DNA of 19,981 nt, taken from positions 1 through 19,981 of the forward strand of contig JAJYGJ010000141.1 in assembly GCA_021790695.1 (NCBI GenBank), written 5' to 3'. The DNA comes from Nitrospirota bacterium. Its GTDB lineage: Bacteria > Nitrospirota > Thermodesulfovibrionia > Thermodesulfovibrionales > JdFR-88. Below are positions 1 to 6,490 of the stretch, in pieces. The position numbers and the translations under genes are program-made. The notes beneath the pieces were generated by a model. The model had not been told where the DNA came from and made no database searches. It worked only from the letters and a program-made list of their open reading frames with translations. Position 1 is the first letter of the stretch. Each line of letters starts with the position of its first letter.

Positions 1-947
1 CTTCGTTTTGCCGCCTTCGCCTGCGTAAGCGGATTCAAGACCGCGCCTCTCAGAAACCTGCCGCCCATGGGGGTAAGGGTCTCGTCCAGGGCCCAAAGAA
101 GGGTGCCTTCCCTGCCGCCGTCTTTCAGGTTATGGATCAGTTCCAGGTTTTTCCTGGTCGGGGCGTCAAGGAACATCGTCTCGCTGTCCCTCAGATGCGA
201 CAGCCTGGTGAAACTCAGGGGCTCGCGCTGCGTGCCCTTGAGGACGGCCAGCAGCGCGCCCGCGGCCGGTATGGCGGCGCTCAGGCCCTCGCAGCCGAAG
301 GCGGCCAGGCTCGAAACCTTGAAATAGGCCAGAAGCCCGCGGTACGCCTCGGAATAGTCGAAAAGCAGGTCGTCCGCGGGCGTGGTATAGAAATTCCCGA
401 GCGCCCCGGCATATCGAAGATCCTGCCCGAGGCTTTCCGGATAGACGACCTCCTTGGGCTCAAACCTGCCCAGTTCGTCCTCGAAGGGGTTGTCGGTCTC
501 GAAAATGAAAAACTCTCCGGTCGAGATGTCCGCAAGCGCGATGCCGTGCTTTCTGCCCACCGGGAAAAAAGAGGCGATAAAGGCGTTTTCCTTCGGGTTT
601 TCCGGTGTGTGGGTGCCGGGAGTCACTACCCGCACGACCTCACGCCTGCAAACCCCCTTTGCGTCCTTCGGGTCCTCGACCTGCTCGCATATGGCGACCT
701 TGCAGCCGGCCGCTATGAGCCTGTTTATATACGAATCGGCGGCAAAGTGCGGGATGCCGCACATGGGCACCGGGTCGTCCTTGGCCTTGTCCCTCGATGT
801 AAGGGCGATCTGAAGGATCTTCGAGGCGGTCCTGGCATCCTCGCCGAACATCTCGTAGAAATCACCGAGACGGAAAAAAAGGATGGCGTCGCCGTGACGC
901 TCCTTTATCTCCTGGTATTGCCTCATCAGGGGGGTAAGCTCCGGCAT
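1..947 (-). CDS. mutS: DNA mismatch repair protein MutS, N-terminal part (cut by window edge)
   Basis: The reverse strand is open from an ATG at 947-945 to the left edge, giving about 315 residues; the rest lies outside the window. The protein starts MPELTPLMRQYQEIKE and carries the mismatch-contacting Phe-X-Glu motif as F30-Y31-E32 in RLGDFYEMFGEDA, followed by MCGIPHFA and CEQVEDP, all typical of MutS domain I. The connector domain follows, and the start of the core (lever) domain is seen near the edge in TLTPMGGRFLRGAVLNPL. MutS recognises base mismatches and small loops and recruits MutL. The start is the only good ATG ahead of the conserved N-terminus. It has no ribosome binding site, and a TTTAAT -10-like box ends 7 nt upstream, so the mRNA may be leaderless. 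Transcription is divergent from the DsbC-like gene at 1082. Identification is firm. Confidence 0.96.
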   Translation of the reverse strand, partial: MPELTPLMRQYQEIKERHGDAILFFRLGDFYEMFGEDARTASKILQIALTSRDKAKDDPVPMCGIPHFAADSYINRLIAAGCKVAICEQVEDPKDAKGVCRREVVRVVTPGTHTPENPKENAFIASFFPVGRKHGIALADISTGEFFIFETDNPFEDELGRFEPKEVVYPESLGQDLRYAGALGNFYTTPADDLLFDYSEAYRGLLAYFKVSSLAAFGCEGLSAAIPAAGALLAVLKGTQREPLSFTRLSHLRDSETMFLDAPTRKNLELIHNLKDGGREGTLLWALDETLTPMGGRFLRGAVLNPLTQAKAAKR

Positions 948-954
948 CCCAGAG

Positions 955-984
955 ATTAAACCATTAAGGGAAGGCATTTTTCAA
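955..984 (-). promoter_or_regulatory. putative mutS promoter
   Basis: On the reverse strand TTGAAA (984-979) and TTTAAT (960-955) are separated by 18 nt, and the -10 box ends 7 nt before the mutS ATG. This would place transcription start at or next to the A of the ATG. Reading by eye only. Confidence 0.45.
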
Positions 985-1064
985 GAAGCGGCATGCCCCG
1001 GAATGAATCGCCCTGCGGCAAGCTGCGGGGCGGGCGGCCGCCATACCAATATATCCCGCTCTTG

Positions 1065-1073
1065 TGATATAAT
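1065..1073 (+). promoter_or_regulatory. extended -10 promoter of the DsbC-like gene
   Basis: TGaTATAAT is a perfect extended -10 (TG at 1065-1066, TATAAT at 1068-1073). No convincing -35 is seen at the usual distance. Only 8 nt separate the box from the ATG at 1082, and no Shine-Dalgarno sequence fits between them, so transcription probably starts within about 2 nt of the start codon. Confidence 0.55.
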
Positions 1074-1081
1074 TTTCAGGT

Positions 1082-1897
1082 ATGCGCAACCTGGCTTTTG
1101 GAGGACTGCTGGCCCTTATGCTTCTCGTCCCGGCGAGGTCTTTCGCCTTTGCGGGAAATTCGGGGGCCTGCGGAGGAGATTGCCGCGCCTGCCATACGTT
1201 AAAACCCTCCGAGGCGCAGGACATCCTTTCCAGTTTCAATCCCGCCCTTAAGGTGACCGGCGTGAAGACAGCGGACGTGGGCGGGCTCTGGCAGGTCACC
1301 TTCCAGTTCCGCGGCAGAGAAAACATCGTCTATATCGATTTCGCGAAAAAGCACCTGATACAGGGCGCCGTCATAGACATCAAGACGAAACAGAACCTGA
1401 CCGGCATGCGCCTCTCCGACTTAAACAAGGTCGATGTCTCCAGGATACCCCTCAAGGACGCGCTCATCATGGGAAATCCCAAGGCCCCGCTGCGGGTGAT
1501 CGTCTTCGTCGATCCCGTCTGACCATACTGCGCCAGACTTCATCAGGTGATGAAGAAGATAGCCCGGGAGAGGAAGGACATCGTCTTCTATCTGAAACTC
1601 CTGCCGCTTGCGATACACCCGGGATCCAAGGAGAAGGCCCGGGCGATAGAATGCAGGCATTCGATAGCGCTCCTGGAGAAGTCCTTCGAGGACCAACCGC
1701 TTCCAAAACCGGACTGCCCGGCCCCGGCGATAGATAAAAACATCAGTCTGGCAAAAAGCCTGGGCATCAACGGCACGCCGACGATTATCCTGCCAAACGG
1801 CGCGATGATAATGGGCGCGGTGCCCGAAAACGTCCTTACCGCCCGCATAGACCAGGCCGCAAAAGAGATGCAAAAGCAAAAAGGGAAAAAACCCTGA
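1082..1897 (+). CDS. secreted DsbC-like thiol-disulfide protein, probable selenoprotein (UGA = Sec147)
   Basis: One reading frame of 271 residues runs from ATG 1082 to the TGA at 1895-1897 if the in-frame TGA at 1520-1522 is read as selenocysteine. Residues 1-24 are a signal peptide with AFA at the cleavage site. C34-R-A-C37-H38 follows, then a DsbC/DsbG-type linker region and a thioredoxin fold beginning VIVFVDPVUPYC, where U147 replaces the first cysteine of the CxxC and C150 is kept. The part after the TGA is ordinary DsbC-family sequence, including C208-like and C-P-A-P cysteines and the cis-proline loop GINGTPTIILPNG. It is therefore not a dead gene. A hairpin just after the TGA fits a bacterial SECIS. 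The protein should act in the periplasm in disulfide reduction or isomerisation. The CxxCH could bind haem or simply be a second redox pair. No ribosome binding site is visible at ATG 1082. Confidence 0.85.
1520..1555 (+). promoter_or_regulatory. selenocysteine UGA codon and SECIS-like hairpin
   Basis: The in-frame TGA lies at 1520-1522. Downstream, a perfect 7-bp stem is formed by CTTCATC (1538-1544) and GATGAAG (1549-1555), closing an AGGT loop (1545-1548). The GG of the loop sits 24-25 nt after the TGA, inside the roughly 16-37 nt range described for bacterial SECIS elements, and AGG(U) recalls the SelB-binding loop of E. coli fdhF. The stem lies in coding sequence (LHQVMK), as expected for bacterial SECIS elements. 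Confidence 0.8.
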
Positions 1898-1905
1898 GGT
1901 TTTAG

Positions 1906-1940
1906 AACCCCGCCCGGGGTTTTTTATAAAAAACCCCCGG
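1906..1940. terminator. shared terminator between the DsbC-like gene and aspS
   Basis: For the forward gene, AACCCC/GGGGTT (1906-1911 and 1916-1921) forms a 6-bp stem with a GCCC loop, and the T run 1920-1925 follows; this is a standard intrinsic terminator 8 nt after the stop codon. The overlapping stretch 1914-1940 is a second, longer palindrome (CCGGGG-T6-AT-A6-C5-GG, one bulge), which can serve the end of the convergent aspS transcript. Confidence 0.75.
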
Positions 1941-1949
1941 CAGACTTTC

Positions 1950-3746
1950 CTACTGCCCTTCTTCCTCCGCCGGAAGATCAAGCCTTACATGCAGTTCCCT
2001 CAGTTGTTTCGGCTCCACGGACGATGGAGCGCCGCTCATCAGGTCCGCCGCCTTCGCCGTCTTCGGAAAGGCGATAACGTCCCTGATGCTGTCCATGCCG
2101 CACAGAAGCATCGCGAGCCTGTCCAGGCCCAGGGCAAGCCCGCCGTGAGGAGGCGCCCCGTACCGGAGGGCCTCCAGAAGGAAACCGAATTTTTTTTCCG
2201 CGTCGGAAGGGGAAATGCCCAGCACCTGGAACATCCGGCTCTGGAGGCCCTGCCTGTGGATACGAACGGAGCCCCCTCCGATCTCGTAGCCGTTCAGGAC
2301 CACGTCATAGGCCCTGGCCTTTAACGAATAAAGAAGCTCCCTGTCGGTTATGTCGCCTTCCATGACACGGGGCACATCCGCCTCCGCCGGGCAGGTAAAA
2401 GGGTGGTGGACGGCCGTGAAGCGGCCCTCCTCCTCGTCCCATTCAAGCAGGGGGAAATCCGTGATCCAGCAGAAACGCCACTGGTCTTCCTTGAAATCCA
2501 CGGGATATTTCCTGCCGAGCTCGACTCTCAGCTTCCCGGTGACGGCCTGCGCGGCCTCCTGCCGGTCGGCAACGAAGAGCATCATATCGCCTTCCCGGGC
2601 GGCCAGTTTTTCGGCCATCTCCCCGAGGGCCTCTTCAGGGAAGAATTTGGCTATGGGTGAATCGAAGCCGCCTTTGATCTTTATCCAGGCCAGGCCCTTT
2701 GCCCCCATTTCCTTTACGGAATTGGTGAGGTCGTCTATCTCCTTCCTGGACAGGCCCGCCATCCCCATGCCCCTCAGTCCCAGTACCCTGCCGCCTTTCT
2801 CCAAGGCGTCCAGAAAGACCTTGAATGTACCTTTTTGGGCCGGTCCGGCCATATCATGGATCTCGCGTTCTATGCGCAAATCCGGCTTGTCGGAGCCGAA
2901 TCGCTCCATCGCTTCCCTGTAAGTGAGCCTCGTAAAAGGCCTCTCGATGAAGATGTCCAGGACCGCCTTGAAGGCGGCGGCCAGCATACCCTCCGTCATC
3001 CTCATGATCTCATGCTCGTCCAGGAAGGAGGTCTCGATGTCCACCTGGGTGAATTCCGGCTGTCTGTCGGCCCTGAGATCCTCGTCCCTGAAGCAGCGCG
3101 CCACCTGGAAATATCTCTCATAACCCGAGGCCATCAGTATCTGCTTGAAGAGCTGCGGCGACTGGGGCAATGCGTAGAAGAGCCCCGGGTTCACCCTGCT
3201 CGGCACGAGATAGTCCCTCGCCCCTTCCGGGGTGCTCTTCGTGAGCATCGGGGTCTCTATCTCCAGGAACCCCTCCGAATCGAGGTAATCGCGGATGGCC
3301 TTTACGGCCTTGTGCCTGGCGACCAGGTTTTTTTGCATCCGGGGACGCCTCAAGTCCAGATACCTGTGGCGCAGCCTCAGGGTCTCCGAGATGTCCTGGT
3401 CTTCAAGGCCGAAGGGAAGAGGGGCGGATTCGTTCAGGATGGCAAGCTCCCGCGCGTAAAGCTCGACCCTGCCGGTCTCAATGCCCGGGTTTTCCGTTCC
3501 CTCGGGCCTCCTGCCCAGCCTGCCCGAGACCTCGATTACAAATTCGGCCCTCAGATCGTGGGCCATGGTGTGCGCGTCGCGGGAGATTCCGGGGTTGAAG
3601 ACGACCTGCAGAAGGCCGCTTCTGTCCCTGATGTCTATGAATATGAGCCCGCCGTGGTCACGGCGCCTGTGGACCCAGCCCGAAAACCTGAGTTCCTCTC
3701 CGATCCGGTCCTCGCCTGCCGCGCGGCACTCCGTCCTGCCGGTCAC
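1950..3746 (-). CDS. aspS: aspartyl-tRNA synthetase
   Basis: This 598-residue protein is close to the usual 590 of bacterial AspRS. It shows an OB-fold anticodon domain (GWVHRRRDHGGLIFIDIRDRSG, residues 23-44), class II motif 2 (FRDEDLRADRQPEFTQ), the GAD insertion at about residues 285-415, and motif 3 (GLALGLDRLAMLL). It charges tRNA-Asp. H31 is the residue that marks non-discriminating enzymes of the Pseudomonas type, and a glycine follows in RPEG (G83), so it may also form Asp-tRNA-Asn for the GatCAB route; that is inference. The start is a GTG at 3746 whose GTGA overlaps the rluB stop, so the two genes are translationally coupled. It ends convergently on the DsbC-like gene with a terminator palindrome between them. 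Confidence 0.97.
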   Translation of the reverse strand: MTGRTECRAAGEDRIGEELRFSGWVHRRRDHGGLIFIDIRDRSGLLQVVFNPGISRDAHTMAHDLRAEFVIEVSGRLGRRPEGTENPGIETGRVELYARELAILNESAPLPFGLEDQDISETLRLRHRYLDLRRPRMQKNLVARHKAVKAIRDYLDSEGFLEIETPMLTKSTPEGARDYLVPSRVNPGLFYALPQSPQLFKQILMASGYERYFQVARCFRDEDLRADRQPEFTQVDIETSFLDEHEIMRMTEGMLAAAFKAVLDIFIERPFTRLTYREAMERFGSDKPDLRIEREIHDMAGPAQKGTFKVFLDALEKGGRVLGLRGMGMAGLSRKEIDDLTNSVKEMGAKGLAWIKIKGGFDSPIAKFFPEEALGEMAEKLAAREGDMMLFVADRQEAAQAVTGKLRVELGRKYPVDFKEDQWRFCWITDFPLLEWDEEEGRFTAVHHPFTCPAEADVPRVMEGDITDRELLYSLKARAYDVVLNGYEIGGGSVRIHRQGLQSRMFQVLGISPSDAEKKFGFLLEALRYGAPPHGGLALGLDRLAMLLCGMDSIRDVIAFPKTAKAADLMSGAPSSVEPKQLRELHVRLDLPAEEEGQ

Positions 3747-4537
3747 CGCTGCCCCGGCTTTCCGGCAGCCGGCCGGGCGTCGGGCCGGCCAGCGGGCCGG
3801 CCAGCCGGCTGGCGCGAATGAAGGCTCAGGCTCCTTATACCGTCCAGTTCCCGCGCGGTCAGTAGCCGCAGGCCGCCCGGCTTGAGGTCGCCCAGCCTGA
3901 TGCCGTCGATACTCGTCCTTTTCAGTTTGAGCACGGGATGGCCCACGCGCTCCAGCATCCTTCGCACCTGCCGTTTCCGGCCCTCGCGTATGGTGACTTC
4001 AAGCCAGGAATTGTCTGCCTCCGTCTTGCCGGCGGGTTTTACGTCGGCGGGCTGCGTCATGCCGTCTTCAAGCCGGATGCCGCGCCGGAGCTTCCCGAAA
4101 CTTTCCTCCTCCAGCACTCCTTTGACCTTGACCTGATAAGTCTTGCGGATATTCTTCGAAGGATGAAGCACCATGTGGGCGAACTCCCCGTCGTTGGTTA
4201 TGAGAAGAAGCCCCTCGGAATCGTAGTCCAGCCTTCCCACCGGATAGACCCTCAGCCTGATCCTGCCCAGGAAATCCTTCACCGTGGGCCTGCCCTGGGG
4301 GTCTTCGAGGGTGCTGACCACACCCCTTGGCTTATTGAAGGCGAAATAGGCCTTGTGCTCCGGCCCCCGGAGAGGTTTGCCGTTCACCTTTATGAAATCC
4401 TCTTCCGGGTCGGCCTTCATTCCCAGGGCCGCCGGCTTGCCGTTTACAAGCACGCGGCCCTCCGCAATCATCTCTTCGGCCTTGCGCCTGGAGGCTATCC
4501 CCGCCTCGGCCAGAATTTTTTGTATTCTCTTTTCCAT
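3743..4537 (-). CDS. rluB: 23S rRNA pseudouridine synthase, RluB/RsuA family
   Basis: The protein has 264 residues from the ATG at 4537-4535. Residues 1-50 are an S4 RNA-binding domain (RIQKILAEAGIASRRKAEEMI). The catalytic domain follows with GRLDYDSEGLLL, whose D104 is the nucleophilic aspartate of this family, and REGRKRQVRRML near the C-terminus. It converts a uridine in large-subunit rRNA to pseudouridine; the RluB assignment over RsuA or RluE rests on overall resemblance. The frame is open further upstream to 4699, but that part is low-complexity and lies across an extended -10 promoter at 4556-4564, so the shorter start is chosen. The C-terminal tail (residues 243-264) is a Pro/Ala/Gly/Arg-rich repeat, not part of the fold. 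It overlaps aspS by 4 nt. Confidence 0.93.
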   Translation of the reverse strand: MEKRIQKILAEAGIASRRKAEEMIAEGRVLVNGKPAALGMKADPEEDFIKVNGKPLRGPEHKAYFAFNKPRGVVSTLEDPQGRPTVKDFLGRIRLRVYPVGRLDYDSEGLLLITNDGEFAHMVLHPSKNIRKTYQVKVKGVLEEESFGKLRRGIRLEDGMTQPADVKPAGKTEADNSWLEVTIREGRKRQVRRMLERVGHPVLKLKRTSIDGIRLGDLKPGGLRLLTARELDGIRSLSLHSRQPAGRPAGRPDARPAAGKPGQR

Positions 4538-4555
4538 AAGATCACCCGAACCAGT

Positions 4556-4564
4556 ATTATACCA
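4556..4564 (-). promoter_or_regulatory. extended -10 promoter of rluB-aspS
   Basis: On the reverse strand TGGTATAAT (4564-4556) is a perfect extended -10, placed 18 nt ahead of the rluB ATG at 4537. GGTGAT just before the ATG can serve as a ribosome binding site. No clear -35 is seen. The site decides the rluB start, because the longer open frame would begin upstream of the promoter. Confidence 0.65.
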
Positions 4565-4736
4565 GAGGAAAGGAGCCGCGGGCGCTTGCCTGCGGGCGCA
4601 TTGGCCGCCCGCCAAACCGGACTCACGGATTTTTCTTTTTTTGGGGGGGGCATCACCACGGCGGCTTTCCGGGGGGAATCCGGAATTGCCCGCCGTCAAA
4701 AGTAAAAAGTAAAAAGTGAAAATATGATTGCCGTCA
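4565..4736. other. divergent intergenic region, no gene seen
   Basis: This lies between the rluB promoter and the cupin promoter. It contains a poly-T tract running into a G8 tract near 4630-4650 and an AT-rich tandem repeat of about 7 nt (AAAAAGT units, 4698-4720). I see no coding signal; the open frames crossing it are antisense or upstream extensions of rluB. Confidence 0.6.
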
Positions 4737-4765
4737 TTGGCATGTCCATCCGGGTCTGGTATAAA
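4737..4765 (+). promoter_or_regulatory. sigma70-type promoter of the cupin gene
   Basis: TTGGCA (4737-4742) and TATAAA (4760-4765) are separated by exactly 17 nt, with TGG directly before the -10 box (extended -10). It is the best promoter in the window and would give a leader of about 60 nt ahead of the ATG at 4836. Confidence 0.7.
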
Positions 4766-4835
4766 TGAAACAGGGCGGTCGGTGATGGAATTTTGAAAAC
4801 GGACGGAAATTCAATAAATGGCGGAGGATGGAAAA

Positions 4836-5168
4836 ATGGAGCAGAAGACGGCGTATCAAGTGCTTGACCTGAAAAAACTCATAAAATTTTATCCGGACCG
4901 GATATCGAGGGAGATGCTCGCGGAGACCCCGGAGATGAGGGTTGCGCTCATGTGCCTGGAGCCGGGGCAGGAGCTTGCCCCGCACAAGGCGCCGATGAGG
5001 CTCCTTATGTACACGGTCGAGGGAAGCGGCGTTTTCACGGTGGGCGGCAGGGAGATGGAAGCCGACGGGCAAACGGCCATCCTGTGCGAGCCGATGGTGG
5101 AGCACGGGTTCAAGGCGTCGAAGGGGCAAAGGCTGGTTGTGCTGGCGGTGGTCGTGGCGGCGGAGTGA
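4836..5168 (+). CDS. small single-domain cupin protein
   Basis: The protein has 110 residues from ATG 4836, chosen because GGAGG (4823-4827) lies 8 nt upstream; an in-frame ATG at 4818 lacks such a site. The sequence reads as one beta-barrel cupin: PGQELAPHKAPMRLLMYTVEGSGVFTVGG is motif 1 and AILCEPMVEHGFKA is motif 2. Only H50 of the usual motif-1 HxH pair is present (HKA), with H90 in motif 2, so the metal site may be incomplete or altered. No substrate can be deduced. Cupins of this size are often sensors or small-molecule enzymes. It stands alone between rluB, which is divergent, and an inverted-repeat element. Confidence 0.8.
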   Translation: MEQKTAYQVLDLKKLIKFYPDRISREMLAETPEMRVALMCLEPGQELAPHKAPMRLLMYTVEGSGVFTVGGREMEADGQTAILCEPMVEHGFKASKGQRLVVLAVVVAAE

Positions 5169-5229
5169 GGACGCATCAGCCGTATCGAAACGCCCGGCCG
5201 CGCCCGCCTTTTTCGATTTTGGATTTTCG

Positions 5230-5250
5230 CCGTCATTCCCGCGAAGACGG
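5230..5250. repeat. REP-like hairpin
   Basis: CCGTC (5230-5234) and GACGG (5246-5250) flank ATTCCCGCGAA, resembling the widespread TCATTCCCGCGAA-type intergenic palindromes of proteobacteria. Only this one copy lies in the window, so its repeat nature is inferred from the motif. Confidence 0.35.
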
Positions 5251-5271
5251 ACATCCAATTTCATCAGGAAA

Positions 5272-5417
5272 AAACAGGGACACAGAGCCCGTCTGAAAAC
5301 CCAATTTCCTCCAAGGCAACCCACAAGATATCGACGGCATCAATCCTCGACGATTCGACATCTTGCGATGGGATAATTAGCGCGGTGAGTTTTCAGGCAG
5401 GCTCTGTGTCCCTGTTT
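5272..5417. repeat. 146-bp inverted-repeat element (MITE-like)
   Basis: The arms 5272-5300 and 5389-5417 are inverted copies of 29 bp matching at 27 positions; the outer end reads AAACAGGGACACAGAGCC. The 88-nt interior contains a second, nested inverted repeat (AAGATaTCGA near 5326 against TCGAcATCTT near 5365), so the whole element can fold into a long hairpin. It has no open frame of its own. It looks like a non-autonomous element mobilised in trans or a REP/BIME-type structure; no flanking target duplication was evident. Confidence 0.6.
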
Positions 5418-5580
5418 ATTACTACTATTTATTAAAGTGTGGCGTTTAGGACGCATTATTACATCCGCCGGGTTAAACCAAAAACGTTTGTTTGGAGCGG
5501 GACTTCGCTCCCTGATGCGGCCTTCAGGGGACGTTTCTATCCGGAAGAAACCACATCATGCGGGATGACTTTTGATGATG

Positions 5581-5586
5581 TATAAT
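5581..5586 (+). promoter_or_regulatory. possible -10 box of the lipoprotein pair
   Basis: TATAAT occurs 66 nt ahead of the first lipoprotein ATG, but no -35 match is seen 16-18 nt upstream. Weak call based on a perfect hexamer only. Confidence 0.35.
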
Positions 5587-5652
5587 TTGGCTGAAGCACG
5601 GCTTGCCGGACAAAGACAAAATAAAAACTCCATCGTGCAAAGGAGGATTGTC

Positions 5653-6039
5653 ATGTTGAGGAGAAGATTAGCGATATGGGTCCTTGCCGTTTTGCTGGTC
5701 CCCTCCGCCTGCACCACGATCAAATACGAATCCGTCGGCGCCCCTGTGAAGACGCCTGAATATTCCTTCGGCTATCTCAAGGCGAATCTGGACAAGCCGT
5801 TGGCCGATGTCTATGAAGCGACACGGGACGCCTACAAAGACCTGGGCATAAAGGTCGTAAAGGCAAAGGCGGACAAGCTGACCGGCGCGGTCTCCGGCGA
5901 CCTGGCCAGCGGGACGACCGCAACGACCGATTTGACCGCATTGACCGAAAAACTGACCGCGGTCTCGATCAGGGTGGGGGCAACCGGCAACGAGGGCTTC
6001 TCCAGGCGGATATACGACCGGATTGAAAAACACCTGTAA
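5653..6039 (+). CDS. DUF3568-type lipoprotein, first of a tandem pair
   Basis: The protein has 128 residues from ATG 5653, which has a near-perfect AAAGGAGG site 6 nt upstream; an earlier in-frame ATG at 5572 has none and would bury the signal peptide. Residues 1-19 form a lipoprotein signal (RRR then a hydrophobic stretch) with C20 in VPSAC, a slightly unusual lipobox with proline at -3. The mature part resembles DUF3568 proteins: a short beta-alpha-beta fold with LDKPLADVYEATRDAYKDLGIKV and ending VSIRVGATGNEGFSRRIYDRI. The function of this family is unknown. The protein is expected on the periplasmic side, anchored in a membrane. It is a paralogue of the next gene, 63 nt downstream, and both are probably cotranscribed. 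Confidence 0.85.
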   Translation: MLRRRLAIWVLAVLLVPSACTTIKYESVGAPVKTPEYSFGYLKANLDKPLADVYEATRDAYKDLGIKVVKAKADKLTGAVSGDLASGTTATTDLTALTEKLTAVSIRVGATGNEGFSRRIYDRIEKHL

Positions 6040-6059
6040 CAGCCGCGGGAAAAACCTTT

Positions 6060-6088
6060 GCGGGCCGGCCCGCTGCGAGCTGGCTCGC
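6060..6088 (+). other. two adjacent hairpins between the lipoprotein genes
   Basis: GCGGGCCGGCCCGC (6060-6073) is a perfect 14-nt palindrome, and GCGAGC/GCTCGC (6075-6088) forms a second stem that ends directly at the GGGGAGG ribosome binding site (6089-6095) of the downstream gene. They may tune expression of the second gene relative to the first. No T run follows, so they are not an intrinsic terminator. Confidence 0.4.
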
Positions 6089-6102
6089 GGGGAGGACGAA
6101 CA

Positions 6103-6483
6103 ATGAAGAGACTTCTTGCCGCCGCGGTCCTCGTGGTACTGGCGGCCTGCGCCTGCAGCGTCATAAGGTATGAGAGCCGGCAGACCGCGGGAAGAGAGGT
6201 CTACTACGAAGGGCGTCTCAGCTCCAGGATCGAAAGGCCGCTTTCGGATGTGCAAAACGCGACCATTGCCGCCTACAGGCACTTCGGGATCGGCATAACA
6301 AAGGCCGCGAGCGACCAGCTTTCGGGCGCGGTTTCCGGCACCCTGGCCAGCGGGGACCTGGCGGAGACGGACCTAAGCTCCGCCTTCGCTGGCGAGACGG
6401 TGGTCTCCATAAAAATCGGTCCGGAAGGCGACAGATTCATCTCCCTGAGGATACTGAGGGAAATAATGCGCCATCTCCAGTGA
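6103..6483 (+). CDS. DUF3568-type lipoprotein, second of a tandem pair
   Basis: The protein has 126 residues from ATG 6103, preceded by GGGGAGG. The signal peptide MKRLLAAAVLVVLAAC has a canonical lipobox LAAC with C16; alanine follows, which in a diderm favours the outer membrane. The mature part aligns end to end with the preceding gene: IRYES / IKYES near the start, DQLSGAVSGTLASG against DKLTGAVSGDLASG in the middle, and VVSIKIGPEGDRFISLRILREI at the end. The pair arose by local duplication and has since diverged strongly. Function is unknown. It is convergent with the SAM hydrolase gene, whose stop lies 8 nt away; no terminator is visible between them. Confidence 0.85.
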   Translation: MKRLLAAAVLVVLAACACSVIRYESRQTAGREVYYEGRLSSRIERPLSDVQNATIAAYRHFGIGITKAASDQLSGAVSGTLASGDLAETDLSSAFAGETVVSIKIGPEGDRFISLRILREIMRHLQ

Positions 6484-6490
6484 CGGCAGA

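Larger units (their letters stand above)
5169..5652. other. gene-free stretch with repeats and hairpins
   Basis: No convincing gene is seen between the cupin stop and the first lipoprotein. The stretch holds a REP-like hairpin (5230-5250), an inverted-repeat element (5272-5417), and a cluster of three small hairpins: 5478-5494 (CCAAA/TTTGG), 5494-5511 (GGAGCG/CGCTCC) and 5510-5529 (CCCTGA/TCAGGG). The last two share two nucleotides, so they are nearly exclusive. The cluster could be a structured RNA or just repeat debris. Confidence 0.6.

Noticed and set aside
132..959. 275-codon forward open frame opposite mutS
   Set aside because: It is antisense to MutS, whose motifs are unmistakable; long antisense frames are common in GC-rich DNA and this one has no family features.
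1520..1522. TGA read as a true stop, making the DsbC-like gene a pseudogene
   Set aside because: The frame after it keeps all family motifs without further lesions, the stop replaces the active-site cysteine exactly, and a SECIS-like hairpin follows.
4538..4699. N-terminal extension of RluB by 54 residues
   Set aside because: The extension is low-complexity, lies across an extended -10 promoter, and the S4 domain starts normally at the ATG 4537.
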